A stretch of DNA of 64,000 nt from Lineus longissimus (GCF_910592395.1 NC_088312.1:248001-312000), one strand, 5' to 3'. Shown: positions 1 to 12,800, numbered from the stretch's first letter. The notes: generated by a model not told the origin, from the sequence alone. Numbers and translations: made by a program.

Positions 1-137
1 TGTAAAGAGGTGGCTGACACACTTGACTATGAGTTCATTGTAATATCATTATTACAGAGGGCATGACCATGCGTAAGAACTTCATATGTCCTGCAAGTTG
101 AGTGCATTGGCGTGATGGCAGAACAACTATGAGCACT

Positions 138-3100
138 TCATGTGATCTGCGAGTTCACCTTGATCATCTCAATCAAGATGTTATCAATATTGTTCTCGTC
201 ACCAAGATCCACATCAGGAACAATCAAAGCCAGCAGTTTGGACACATTCGACCTCAACTTGGTTAATTTCTCTTTTGATTCTTTGATGATCTTATCCTGT
301 TTTATAATGAAATCAACCTGCTGCAAGGGATCTAACCTGGTGATGTCCTTGTCACTAAGGTTGGAATTACTAATCTCCACTGGCTTTGTCTGCGACGATG
401 AGGTACACGTGACAACACGTGGCGTCTTGTCCCCCCGCAATGCCTGGTTCAGCTGGTTCACATCTGGTTTAATATCCACGCTTTCTAATGATGCATCACT
501 GTCGTCACTGTTGTCAATGACGATCACCTGTTTCTCACCTTCCTCGTACTTGATGCGTTTCGCTGCTGATTCTCCTGGCTCCCTCTTGACGTGCGGTGCG
601 GTTGGTATGGTTGGTATTGATGGTGGTGTGGACGTGGAAGCTATTGGCAGGGATGCAATTAGTCGTGGAGTTGGTGGTGTGCTTGAAGACGTGGAAGTGG
701 GTTTAGCAGCTGGCTGCTGTGGAAAAACAGCATTAATCCATCAATTACAGTGTTGCATAATCAAAGGACATTTAACTTTTACCCAACCATTCTGCCGAGC
801 TAATATACTTCAATGACTGCTATACAGATAATAAATATTCCATCTCACAAGTGAAACTGTGGTTGTCAAGCACATCTAATATCATAGTTGGGCAACGGCA
901 CAAGAATTAAGGGAACTCTAGCAAACACCATCTGAGGATGCAGTATAAGGCAACCGAACATATGTCTAAAGAGGAACTGGCCGGACAATATCAAAGACTA
1001 GACAGGGGCAGAAGATAGGAGACTTGATCTATCTCTTGGAAGAACATTGTGGATGTGCCCCAATGGCCGCAGGACATAATGAAGATGTTGATAACAAAGT
1101 CAATGGTAGCTTTGACACATTCGACAGGCCAAACTTATGACTGAAGACTGACAACCTACCCTTGCAATAAGATTACCAGCGAGTACCATCGGTCGCATCT
1201 GAGAGCGCTGCCGATCAATCTGTTTTTGCTGGCCCTTCAACTGTTCAATCACCTTCTTTTGTTCTTCTTCTCGTCGCATGGATTCCTGCAACTTCTCCTG
1301 AAGGGCGACATCTTCAGGACTGTTTAGCAACTGCAATTCAAATGAATTCTATATAGTATGAAATGTCATTCGAAGACACCCTGACCAATGTAATGCCACA
1401 ACTCTTCCCCTGGTTTAGAGGATTACTGCATGAACTGATTGTCTCCGCAAACACAACAAGTGTGGAGTTAAAGTGAGGCCAAAACCACGGCCTCGCCAGT
1501 GTTTTGGGTGTAATGAGAGTGTTTGGAGAGACAACCAATTCCGACCGTGGGGTAGCAATTTCTACCTAAAACTAAACATCCAAATCTGATTTTGCTTCCA
1601 TATTTTGCACCAACCTCGGGAGTTCCGTTTGCCTGATCATCCCCGCTGCCATCAACATCAGGCAACGTGAATTATACACTGTAAACAGTAGTACATGGAT
1701 GAGAAGGTAGGGGGCGTTTGAAGGCTTACACGGCAAGAACAAGGAATACATACCGCCGAGGCTGCGGCATGAGATGCAGCACCGGACGCAGCGGAGACTA
1801 GCTGTTTCTTTAACGCGGTCACTTGATGTTCCATGAACTTTAACTTCTGAGCCTGATCATGTTTCTTCTTCTCTTCTTCTTCTCTTTGTTTTTGTTTGTC
1901 GTGTTCGATTTGCTTCTTGACCGTTTTCTCGTAAGACGCGCCCGTTCTCCCACACAGGACATCGTCTTCATCCTCGGGTTCCTCACCGATATCACACCGG
2001 CTGAAAGAACAAGCATCAAATGACTCCCTATTCTAACTCTTCCATCATAGGCATGAACCTAGCTTGATTAGTAACAAGCATCGAATGACTCCCTATTCTA
2101 ACTCTTCCATCATAGGCATGAACCTAGCGAGATTAGTAACAAGCATCGAATGACTCCCTATTCTAACTCTTCCATCATAGGCATGAACCTAGCTTGATTA
2201 GTAACAAGCATCGAATGACTCCCTATTCTAACTCTTCCATCATAGGCATGAACCTAGCTTGATTAGTAACACTTTTAAAGCTTCCCAACTTATTTCAACA
2301 CACTTTCTTGAAGATTCAACTCTTGATTCAAGATGGCCGCCACAAGCTTCAAAGCTTCAGGTTGTGTATTTTCCAATCAATCATAAACCGCATGAGAAGG
2401 ATGTGGTAAAGTGTTTGACTTACCTATGTGTGCTGTCGGGGTTCATATGGCAATACCACATGTCAGGCAGGTCCTCTTCCGTGAAGCCAAGTGGTAACCT
2501 CCGCCACTTGGTACACTTCTCACACATGGCCCACGTCCACTTCTCTGGCTTCGATGTCGCACTAGAAAATTAGAAATGTTTTTGTCTATTTCTCTTCCCA
2601 CTGTCTGCTCCAAGATCATCGAGGCTGGATATTACTACAACAGCCTGCCTGTTGTGGTGGTTGAGAATGAGAGAGCAATGGTCTCTTGCCTGTCCTCGGT
2701 GTGGACATGTAATTCACAGATCACACTCCTTTTATCCTCAGACTGCTTCTCTGATCAATATTAGTGACAGATATTGAGACTGACTCTAGTGAATAAAAGC
2801 TGTCATGCTGACACTCATACCCACCTTCCTGTCGCACCACCACTCTTTCCATAGGTTTTTTCATTGAAGTAATCATTCAGCTTGACCCCGAGATTCGTCA
2901 TAAACGAATTGTAACGATCTGTCTTGATGAAGTCCTGCTTGATGTGTGTCGGCTGCAGGAAATCCACCTGGACAATTCCAACAATACCAATCCCACGATC
3001 GGGTCCATTACTCTGGAAAGTAGAGGTCGACAACATAAAGAATGCTAGTACATGTACTCTGAAGACTCATGGTAGTCTGGCTGGTAGGTTCAAAAGTGTG

Positions 3101-6100
3101 GTATGTTTTGTTAAGAAAGGGATAGATATCAAGGGTCAATTGTTTGATGTTTGAATGAGAAGTTTGCCACCACAGCCCGTGTCACAGTGACCCGATATCA
3201 TGCATGGATGAGAGCAATGATAAACAAGTGTGCTCACCTGTTTTTGATATCCGACTCTCTCATAGGCCTTAATGAGCCGATTCTTGTTATACAACATCAC
3301 TCCATAGTCGTTCTCGTGATCATTGAAACCAAATGTGACCTTTACTGGGTCATTCTGATCAAGGTTAAGGAGACATAGAGAGAAAGAGATACACAAGAGC
3401 GTGCTTTCTTCTAGCTGCTCCTTGATTGAAGTGTTTTGTACAGACTGACACCAGGATGATAATATTCCCAGAAGACCTTGGCGTCGTAAGGCTCGATACC
3501 ATGTTGGGCATTGACAATACAGAGAGGTTCTCTGTGGCACATATCGTCAAAATATCACTTTGTGTGGTGTCCTTTTCACCTAATATTTCAAGTATAGATT
3601 AATCCTATGAATTTAATATTTGCGCAATAAAGTGGTGAAAAGTGAGGAGTGATGCCAACATGTCTTCAGGCCGATTTGAAAGGATACAAGCCATTTAGGT
3701 TTGTAGCTGTCTACCTCCCTGTCGCGGAGAGTCTTCACCAGGAACTTGGTCTTAACCTTCTTGCCGCGGAGGACAATCTTCATCCGTGGCTTCAGGTAGA
3801 GGATACTACAGTACTCCTGAAACATAAAATACCATCTCAGTGAGTATGTGATCTTACCAATAGGCATCAGGCTTCACACTACAGCAGGCTTAGTGATGGT
3901 CACAAGTGAGTCATACCCCATACGGGCACAGTTTACTCATGATAGCTCTGGAATACTCATTTCTGATTAAACTGAGGTGTCCTTTGGACTGGTTGTACCC
4001 TCAATACAACTGGTACCGCACGTTCGACCCCTCACACCACATCTCCTCTCTGTCAACAGTTGCCAATCTTGGAAGTTTTGTAAGGAGTACGCTCCTAAGT
4101 AACTGGAGAACTCGGAGCCTTCAAATAACCGCCACACACCGCCTGACTGATACTGACCCGCAGTGACTTGCGGTACGTCGACACATACTCCCTCACTGGT
4201 CTGTCGTGAACCTGACTCGCTGTATCTATGACATGATGCTCAGAGTTTATGATATCACGACCATCCGACTCAAAGTCAAGCTCAAGTCGGTTGTCTGAAC
4301 CCCTTTAATAGATAAGAAGAAACACATAGTTTGTAATCTTATGGTGCAACTGATAACAAAAACCTCTAATTGTTTTATAGTTTGGTACATGGTACTGACC
4401 AGAGACAACATCGCCACTCTGATTGGTTCCTGATGCAAGTGGCAGGCATGTACTGACCAGAGACAACATCGCCACTCTGATTGGTTGCTGATGCAAGTGG
4501 CAGGCATGTACTGACCAGAGACAACATCGCCACTCTGATTGGTTGCTGATGCGAGTGGCAGGCATGTACTGACCAGAGACAACATCGCCACTCTGATTGG
4601 TTGCTGATGCGAGTGGCAGGCATGTACTGACCAGAGACAACAACGCCACTCTGATTGGTTGCTGATGCGAGTGGCAGGCATGTACTGACCAGAGACAACA
4701 TCGCCACTCTGATTGGTTGCTGATGCAAGTGGAAGGCATGTACTGACCAGAGACAACATCGCCACTCTGATTGGTTGCTGATGCGAGTGGCAGGCATGTA
4801 CTGACCAGAGACATCGCCACTCTGATTGGTTGCTGATGCAAGTGGCAGGCAGTAGGGGCTCAGAAAGACAGACAGTGAATGCAGTGCCATATATGATACC
4901 TATTAGGAGCAGTAACTGGGACGAGCCTCAGTCCAATACCTGGTGTGTGTCACTCTCTAGGACAAGACCAGTCATCAACTGCTCTAGTTCTCTTATTGAG
5001 TTACCTGCGACAGTGAAACCAACATCAAAGTAACTTGAACATATTAACGACAAATCTCGAGACCACAACATATTCATCTTTCTCACCTTTTCAGCTCATA
5101 GAGCATAATGAGAGTCCCTGTACTATTAGGAGATGCATCTGGTTGTGTCATTATTTCATCAAACTGCTCCAATACCTCCTCTTCTGTTTCAAAAAATGTG
5201 AAGTTTAAGATTGCGTTGAGGCTTTCTGTCATGCCGACTTTCCTCTTCTTCTGTTTGCACCAAGTAACGATGGGTACTATAACTGTGTCAGAGTTGATCT
5301 TTTTCAAATAAGTTTGAGAGAGCAGACCAACACTAAGAGAGTTCTTGTCAATGGTAAAGACAATGGCACTCTTGCCAAGTCTCATGCTCCCCGATTTGAA
5401 ACCGTTGCCATAGTGACCCACAGGTGCATGGCCATTTACTTCTTTCTTCTCGCAATATCCAAAGCTGAAAATTCAAAGAAGTAAAGATCACTGTCAAATG
5501 CAGTAGGACAACAATGACATTTGAACACCAACTTGAACCTCCTGAATGACTGAATACAATACCAATTGAACTTGACCTATACTCGGAGCCTGTAGCCCAT
5601 GAACTTCTTGGCATTGGATAAGAGTAAAAAACCAATGTGCTGCCATTGTCATTCCTCCGAACCTACCTCAGCATATGATGCAGCTTCTCTGTTGACATCC
5701 CATTACCATTATCCATGAACACAAGTGCATCATGGTTTTTGACCTTGACCTTATCTATAGTCAACGTCTTGGCATTCGCATCAGGGTCATAGGCATTATC
5801 TGGAAAGGAAATGATGCTTATTACTGATCACAAATGCACTCAGCTCATGGCAGTTCAACAAGAGCAATCTAGGGTATTATCTGAAAAGATCTGATGCAGA
5901 GCAATAAATACGGTGGCAATTCTAAGTAACACGGTTAATAATCTCTGCTCTCGGCCAATGCCTGCAAACAGACCTTCTCATTCAACTAAGTTAAATGTGT
6001 TTTGCTGAGGCTTGTTATTGGTCTAAATGTATGTAGATTTAGATGGCACACACTTCCATGGTCTAACCTACTTTTCTTTAATCTCAGCAATCCAATGGCA

Positions 6101-6498
6101 CTGAATGCCCCAGTGTGCCCTACCTATGATTTCAGCAATAGCACTGAATGCCCAAGTGTGACCTACCTATGATTTCAGCAATAGCACTGAATGCCCAAGT
6201 GTGACCTACCTATGATTTCAGCAAATAGCACTGAATGCCCAAGTGTGACATACCTATGATTTCAGCAATAGCACTGAATGCCCAAGTGTGACCTACCTAT
6301 GATTTGAGCAATAGCACTGAATGCCCAAGTGTGACCTACCTATGATTTCAGCAATAGCACTGAATGCCCAAGTGTGACCTACCTATGATTTCAGCAATAG
6401 CACTGAATGCCCAAGTGTGACCTACCTATGATTTCAGCAATAGCACTGAATGCCCAAGTGTGACTGGTGGAGTTGCCATGCAGAAAAGATGGTGACAT
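138..6498 (-). CDS. MORC3: MORC family CW-type zinc finger protein 3-like ATPase
   Basis: Nuclear GHKL-type ATPase that in vertebrates binds H3K4me3 through its CW finger and organises chromatin bodies. Coding exons in transcript order: 6426-6498, 5667-5799, 5087-5464, 4158-4302, 3688-3816, 3238-3354, 2825-3012, 2424-2561, 1754-2000, 1160-1330, 138-716. Phases agree at every junction and the total is 2,298 nt (765 aa; human MORC3 is longer, about 940 aa). Visible: N-box EIIDNAYD at about residues 22-29, DNGNGM at 52-57, [12 protein letters not shown] at about 85-96, S5-type region with [11 protein letters not shown] finger at about 391-437, then an acidic EEPEDEDD stretch, a charged coiled coil (exons 9-10) and a C-terminal coiled coil. 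The start is the ATG at the exon 1 acceptor; [15 protein letters not shown] aligns with the MORC3 N-terminus only from the CPKFLH position, so a few residues may come from an upstream exon. MORC4 is the main alternative identity. Confidence 0.9.
2011..2270. repeat. Minisatellite, 65-bp unit, 4 copies
   Basis: Four nearly identical 65-bp units begin at 2011, 2076, 2141 and 2206. They lie inside the MORC3-like intron, starting about 10 bp outside the acceptor of the exon at 1754-2000. Units differ at one or two bases, so the array is young. It does not contain the splice site itself. Confidence 0.93.
2424..2561 (-). other. CW-type zinc finger exon of the MORC3-like gene
   Basis: This 138-nt exon encodes the histone-reading CW domain. 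The minus strand reads [20 protein letters not shown], then a spacer, then MWYCHMNPD. It has the CxxC pair, the WRxLP segment and the WYC...NPD block. The fourth zinc-binding cysteine is supplied across the splice junction by the start of the exon at 1754-2000 ([10 protein letters not shown]). All four zinc ligands and the aromatic cage tryptophans are therefore present, so histone-tail binding is expected to be retained (inference). Confidence 0.88.
4393..4856. repeat. Minisatellite, 58-bp unit, about 8 copies
   Basis: Eight head-to-tail 58-bp units beginning tactgaccagagacaacatc. The last copies have small deletions or substitutions (for example acatcgcc for acaacatcgcc). The array lies in the intron between the MORC3-like exons at 5087-5464 and 4158-4302. 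It creates long open frames in three reading frames on the minus strand; these repeat the same peptide and are not genes. Confidence 0.95.
6118..6463 (-). repeat. 43-bp minisatellite that duplicates the exon 1 end and splice donor of the MORC3-like gene
   Basis: About eight copies of a 43-bp unit (one copy is 44 bp), plus a decayed copy near 6075. Read on the minus strand, each unit holds about 34 nt of coding sequence ([12 protein letters not shown]) followed by the donor GTAGGT. The copy at 6420-6463 is the one joined to the start codon and is the outermost in the transcript; the others lie in the intron as duplicate exon ends with donors. Because 43 is not a multiple of 3, splicing from an inner donor would usually shift the frame. 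This is the type of exon-boundary minisatellite described in amphioxus genes. Confidence 0.92.
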
Positions 6499-9295
6499 CT
6501 GAAAGTGAAGTTGAATCATTAAGATCATTCAAAATGTAAAACAACAGAATGATGTACTCTTTTTATCATTTACCGGTGCACAGCTCGTTGAAGTTCAATG
6601 ATGGGGGTTGGAAAGAAGCTCTTTTCCCCACTTCTTTTAAGTCTTTATAAGGATTTGATACACGACGGTGATTCCCGCAAATCAACCATGGCCGAGTACA
6701 ATCGGCGTATCCAGAAATTTGGTAGAGGGGATGCACTCATGTGCCGTCTGTGCATAATCATGTGCCGTCTCATCTCACTGATCTAACACCAGTGCCAGTG
6801 GTAGAGGGGATGCACTCATGTGCCGTCTGTGCATAATCATGGGCCGTCTCTTGTCTCACTGATCTAACACCAGTGGTAGAGGGGATGCACTCATGTGCCG
6901 TCGGTGCATAATCATGTGCCGTCTCATCTCACTGATCTAACACCAGTGCCAGTGGTAGAGGGGATGCACTCATGTGCCGTCTGTGCATAATCATGTGCCG
7001 TCTCTTGTCTCACTGATCTAACACCAGTGGTAAAGGGGATGCACTCATGTGCCGTCTCTGTGCATAATAACTAGATCGAATTGCATATTTTTGATATTCA
7101 GTACAAATTTTAGAATATCAATGAAAGAGACATCGGATTCGCGGAATATTTATCAGATTCACCGATTCAGCGAGACTCATTATCCGTCATCGGTATGTCG
7201 ATCTACCAAGTGACATAAAGATAACGTTAGGCCTAGAAGTTCATGATAAGCTCTTGTAATTAAGGATCATAGTGTAACCATGCAATTAAATGAATAGTCC
7301 CTGTTTTGGGAGCAAATGCGTACTTTGCTGAGGCGAATGCCATCCCGCACTTGTGCTGACGCCATCTTGGAAAGATTACCAGTCTTGCTCAAGCCAAGGC
7401 ACAGGCTTGTTGTTGGAAGATATGATAAGGAAACGAGCCACAGGCTGTGAATCTGTAGAGTGATGGGTGTCTAGAAAGCTAAACTTAGGCGTTCGTCAAT
7501 TACGCGAGCAAGACTACAGTCCGGAGAAACGAAAGTTCGATACCTAAAGAATTTCTGAAAGATCAATATATTGGTTTTGTTAATGTGCCTTTATTGTTAT
7601 GTTTTTTCATTTTCATCTCGAGAAATGTCAACTTGAAAGTGATCTTGATTTTATGGATAAATACCTCTTGCACTAATAAATATTCTAATGCAAATGCTTT
7701 TTTACGTATTTGTCATAACAGTTTTACATTAACCAAAATATGGGTCATACCAGCAGACCAGCATGTGTGTCATATTTTTCTGACGGGCACCTGAGGCCTA
7801 CTAGCGGCAAGCTCTGATAACCACCATATGAAGCGAACGGATCGCGGTTTTATGTCCTGAGCCCGCTCCTGGCTCCCCTGTCGATGGCCAACTATACTAC
7901 ATAGTACGTATGTGAAACGTCCACACAGGAGTAACGCCGCGATAATTTGCACTGTATATAAATCTTTATCATGTGAGAGTTGCACTTGAGTCCGCATGTA
8001 ACAACCAGAATCAGAATTTCTCTGAAAACGTTTCTTCCGAATGCAGTGTTTTGAAAGATGAAATCATGGACTTATTTCAAACGTCCGTGATAATCTCTAA
8101 AAATAAATAACAACGACGATATCTCGTTAGTCTGGTTTAATAAGATCAAAGATGATCTCTTTCAGCGTAACATCTGGATTTTCTATTGCATATCATCACG
8201 AATAAGAACCGACAAATTTCACAAGATTGCATTATTATATATCAAGTAATAAATACATATGGCACTGAAGAAAAAGAAATGGTATTAATAGCCACAAAGT
8301 AAGGCTATATGTTCATGAGAAACAATCATTGCGCTGCAATTAATTCGTGATGGTGGCCTGCAGTACGATTAATTCACAATGTTGTCTGTTGTTAGCATAT
8401 TTCATGATAATTCATAACTGACGACAATTAATATTGGACACAAACTTTTTGGGCCTGATTGTTCTTAACAAACTAGTTCCTTATTATTGGTTAACTTGAT
8501 ATGCCATTACTGAAGGAGATGATGCCACATGTCTGGAACAACCAGGGCCGGCAAAGAAACACTCGGGACCAAGTTTGTCTCATCCCTATGGTGCAGTCAT
8601 AACCAGACTGGCATCAATGTCTCATTAATTCTAAAGGTGATCAGGTCTCTAAACACGGGTAATGGCTGGCCCATTTTGGTATGGACTCACAGGTAGTGCT
8701 GCACCCCCCCCCCCCCCGACCCCGCCATATTGGGAAAGTGCCGGCATGTGACAAGATTCATAATTGTCATCTGATGAGACACTTTCACGCTCTCAATCAA
8801 TTTTGCTGCATGACGCTGATATGATGTGGTTCCGATGAGACGCTGTGCTCAAGAACCTTCACAAAGCATTACAACAGCATCGCCAGATCTGACGTTGATT
8901 TCGACAAAATCGACGTTTGTGTTTGGGAATCGGTCAACCTACATCATGCTACTCGGAAATTGACAAAATTGACAATTTACAGAGCGCAGTGAAGAAGATC
9001 AACCTGGTGTCCTCGATGTACAACATATAGTCGATCATCAAGAGCTAGTTCTTAGCAGTGACTACAGTGAAAGACAGGCAAAAATATCGTCAGCCAAGTC
9101 ACTGCAAGAATGCAAATACCGTGTCGTAAAGTCATTGCCAATATTATACAGTTCACACATACAATGTGATCTCATATCCTTAATAAATATTTGAAATATT
9201 TAATTCATACTTTTAAAACCCTAAATGTGAACGACCACTTTTATATTTTGTAATGTTATATTGCTATCGTAGCTGTCCATGGTCGATTCGTCTGT
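6499..9295. other. Intergenic region between the MORC3-like 5' end and the cadherin 3' end
   Basis: No coding exon is supported. Near 6574 a donor-like ac|cggtgcac on the minus strand could end a 5' non-coding exon of the MORC3-like gene (its phase 0 reading hits a stop seven codons upstream). The span 6720-7070 holds a tandem repeat. From 7100 to 9250 the DNA is AT-rich and unique, with a 14-base cytosine run near 8705. The short plus-strand frames at 6598-6786 and 7585-7794 have no recognisable domain. The MORC3-like promoter and the cadherin 3' UTR must lie here. Confidence 0.6.
6722..7068. repeat. Irregular minisatellite, about 70-90-bp units, 4-5 copies
   Basis: Direct repeats of ggtagaggggatgcactcat followed by gtgccgtctgtgcataatca and a variable tail (catctcactgatctaacacc, with or without an extra cagtgcc). 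Unit length varies because two tail types alternate. The array lies upstream of the MORC3-like start and could be in its promoter or a 5' intron. Confidence 0.85.
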
Positions 9296-9864
9296 TCAAC
9301 AGAAAACTTTGCAACATGGACACTCAGAAATCGTGCCATTTCCTAGACTAGAATCTGTACCGTCTGGAGCAACTGGCGGTAACTCCGATGGGGGTAGACG
9401 CCAAGGAATCACCTTGGCAACTAGCTTGGCACGTGCCCCTAAACGTCTATCAGTGGAATCAAAGGCTGCAATGGTGTAATCCAAAACTGTCCGCTTCGTC
9501 ACCATTTTTAACCTGCTGGCAGTTGTTACCTCTCCTGTACGTTTATTGATTTCAAAATACCCGGGATAACCTCCGCGGAGGGAGTATTCGTACTCAGACC
9601 GGTCATCATCCACGTCATCGTAAGCAAAGGGCGTAGCGACCACCGTCCCTTCAGGGAAGCCTGCATACACCATGTGTCGGTACTCTCTCTGTGAAAACTT
9701 GGGAGGATTATCGTTGAGATCTCTTACGAATACACTGACGTATGTGGTGGTGTTTGTGCCGTCGGCGTCCGTGGCCCTGACCTGGAATTTATGGTAGCGT
9801 TCTGCGTCAGCATCAAGGCGTCCAGTCGTGAAGATGGTTCCTGATGAATCCACGCGGAACGGTA
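9296..9864 (-). other. Terminal cadherin exon with cysteine-rich tail and no membrane anchor
   Basis: Begins like a type-A cassette exon (VPFRVDSSGTIFTTGRLD), passes VRDLNDNPPKF, and encodes a final cadherin-like repeat (EYEYSLRGGYPGYFEINKRT). It ends in a proline-rich linker and the tail SECPCCKVFC followed by TGA at 9296-9298. No hydrophobic segment long enough for a transmembrane helix or GPI signal follows. I see no downstream cadherin tail or membrane exon between here and the MORC3-like gene. An alternative donor inside the exon (for example AAG|GTGATT in the VAKVIPWR stretch) cannot be excluded. Confidence 0.85.
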
Positions 9865-12800
9865 CTGGAAAGATAATGTTACACTGTGTTGCAAGAAAGT
9901 GATATGTTTGCAAAGTAGATCTGGTTCACGACACCAGCAAAATTCGGATGTCCGATCATTATCATTATCATGTGCATTAAACAGATATCCTAAGATGAGA
10001 AGGTTTTGCAAGCCATACGATTCACGAGAGTAAAGTAGACCTACCATGTTCTTTCGAGGATCTGACGATTCTAAATCTAAATCGAGACCCATCCCTGTCC
10101 TTGATGGTCAATTGCCCAACACGGCTTCCAATGCGTTTCTCCTCATCCATTAGAAATATGGTTTTACCCGTAAACTCAGGTTTAAACTCTTTGAAGTCTT
10201 TCTTCAAGACTCGGACGAGGTATGTTGCTTCTGTTTCCAAGGATGGTGCACCCTTGTCGACGGCAATGATCTTCAGAGTGTACATCTCCTGCCTTGGTCG
10301 GTAGTAGAGGCCTTCCAATACAATCACTTCACCTGAAACACAGTACTTTATATGTATATGCCACAAATCTTAATTACACGCGAATGGTGAACCAAACAAG
10401 ACGATATATTATGGACTTCATCCAGCTGCTGCAACCTCTGTGCCCCTGGACATCAGCAAGGACCAGCCACGGGTTCGAATGTCCAAGGATGAAGGTTTTG
10501 CGTCAGTAGACCAAGGCCCAACTGAAGGGATGTGGATTCTGGTTGTAAAGAAACACAGAAACTTAGTGGGATGAAGTAAAAAGATACTACCTGTCTTGAT
10601 GTCAACCCTGAACTTCCCAAAAGCGTCATTCTGCACAAGGTAGATAAGGTCTTTATTAGGAGAGGTTGCATCAAGGTCTGTTGCTTCGACCTTGCCAATG
10701 ACATCTCCAGCTTTAACATATCTTTCAGCAGTGAAGATGTGACCTGGGTTGATGAACTTTGGCTTATTGTCGTTGAGGTCTTCTACGTGGATGATCACAC
10801 TTGCTAGGGCTCGCTGGCCTTGTCCACTCTGGTCTGTTGCAGCTACCTGGAAGGCAGATAAGAACAAAATTCTGTGAACAAAAGCTGCAGCCAAGTTCGC
10901 CATTTTACATCATCTCGTCGTGTTTTTCGCTTAAATGGACTTCTAAGCCAACATGACAGACTGACCAAATCGTATACGTCAGCACCTCTCACATAAACTC
11001 GGCATGTTGGGCTTCATGGCACGCAAAGTCCATGCTGAGCTTCAGAGCCTTCTACTCGGGATTAAGGTAATGGGTAATATACGTCAGCACCTCTCACATA
11101 AACTCGGCATGTTGGGCTTCATGGCACGCAAAGTCCATGCTGAGCTTCAGAGCCTTCTACTCGGGATTAAGGTAATGGGTAATATACGTCAGCACCTCTC
11201 ACATAAACTCGGCATGTTGGGCTTCATGGCACGCAAAGTCCATGCTGAGCTTCAGAGCCTTCTACTCGGGATTAAGGTAATGGGTAATATACGTCAGCAC
11301 CTCTCACATAAACTCGGCATGTTAGGCTTCATGGCACGCAAAGTCCATGCTGAGCTTCAGAGCCTTCTACTCGGGATTAAGGTAATGGGTAATATACGTC
11401 AGCACCTCTCACATAAACTCGGCATGTTGGGCTTCATGGCACGCAAAGTCCATGCTGAGCTTCAGAGCCTTCTACTCGGGATTAAGGTAATGTGTAATAT
11501 GCAAGAGGAGATGGCTGAATGGATGAACCCGGTATTTGAGGATGACCTAAGCACATGGTCTTAACCTGTCTTTCGGAGAACAACAGGTGCTGCAGACTTC
11601 TGTTAGGCTACAAAGACCTGCTAATGAGGGATCCAAATAACCAACCAATGGCAAACAACCCTACCAAAACGACAAGTGCAAATCGGTCAGTGTAATCATT
11701 AAGCCAATGGTTCTCATTCATGTAACACTCTGTCATCTTACCTGGAACTTGAACTTCTCCTTCTTCTCTCTGTCAATCTTCCCCTCGCCTCTCGCACTGA
11801 CCATTAGCCTGCCCGTGGTTGGATCAATGAAAAAGAACTTGCTATCTTTGCCAATTAGGCTGTAGATGACCTTACGGTTGGCAGCGGTCGCATCGTTATC
11901 AGTGCTTTTGATCGCAGAGTTCTGAAACGGGAAAACACAAGATCGACACAATGTCAATCATCTGACATGGCCGCGCCGGTATGTATTTTCGGCCTTGGAT
12001 AGAGAAGGAAGAATGACCAGTCTTTTGGGTTGTCCACACAAGGGCGTTGGTTGGAGGTGGCCTTTGATCAGCAGGAGGCTGGATTTGTTCGGAGAGGCTG
12101 CCGTCTGGTCGTAGATTAGTGGGATATAACCAGCTGATTTCACAGGGCGCTTATATCACTTACCATCAAGACCGCCTGCCGCCTGTGCGGTTTCTTATCA
12201 TCCTCCAGCACTGAGCCATAGTAGCTCCCTTCACTGAACTCGGGTGCGTTGTCATTGACATCATCTATCACGAGGCGGACCTCAGAAGTCACTTTCTCTT
12301 CTGGTGACCCTTTATCCTTGACCTCTACCGTAAACTTCACATCTTCTGTTTCCTCTCGATCCATCTGTTTTTTGATTTTCAAGATCCCCGTCTTTGAATT
12401 GATGTCAACAGGAGCTGGAAGGACGACCAGAGATAGCGCATAACAGAAAGCAATTGATAGAAATCGAATGTTTTTCAGCAACGTTATGACAGATAACTAC
12501 TTCTTCTAACTCAAGTTTGAACACGCAAGTTTGAACGTTTTGTTAACCAAACTGCTCCGGAAAGGAATGGCCAGGAGCATTCGTTTATCCTTCTTGTGGT
12601 GAATGCCTGATCACAAGTCGGTGACATGAACGGCAGTTTAAACTTCACTTACCTCCTCTCTCAAGAATGCTGAATATAAGTGGGCTCCTATCACTGGCTA
12701 GCTGATCAGGGTCAGTCGCCGAGATTCGGCCAATGGTGGTCCCTATAGCAAGGTTCTCGGCCACATGGAGCTCACTTGGACCAGTGATTCTTGGTGGTAT

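Noticed and set aside
142-816. Plus-strand frame of 224 aa
   Set aside because: Antisense shadow of the last MORC3-like exon (138-716), whose minus-strand frame has a coiled-coil pattern and matches the splice phases.
2011-2270. CRISPR array
   Set aside because: The units are directly adjacent with no unique spacers, in an intron of an animal gene; the same holds for all other arrays in the window.
3410-3550. Minus-strand frame reading [20 protein letters not shown] in a MORC3-like intron
   Set aside because: It looks protein-like, but the adjacent exons (3688-3816 and 3238-3354) join directly in phase and match the MORC family (KPKWL then [10 protein letters not shown]). I recognise no family, and it could be an old transposon scrap.
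4247-4890. Three overlapping minus-strand frames of about 175 aa with a repeating [13 protein letters not shown]-type peptide
   Set aside because: All three reading frames of the same 58-bp minisatellite; the real exon here is 4158-4302.
11004-11564. Plus-strand frame encoding five copies of a 35-residue motif
   Set aside because: It is the translation of a 105-bp intronic minisatellite whose length is a multiple of 3. There is no domain, splice context or codon signal, and it lies within an intron of a well-supported minus-strand gene.
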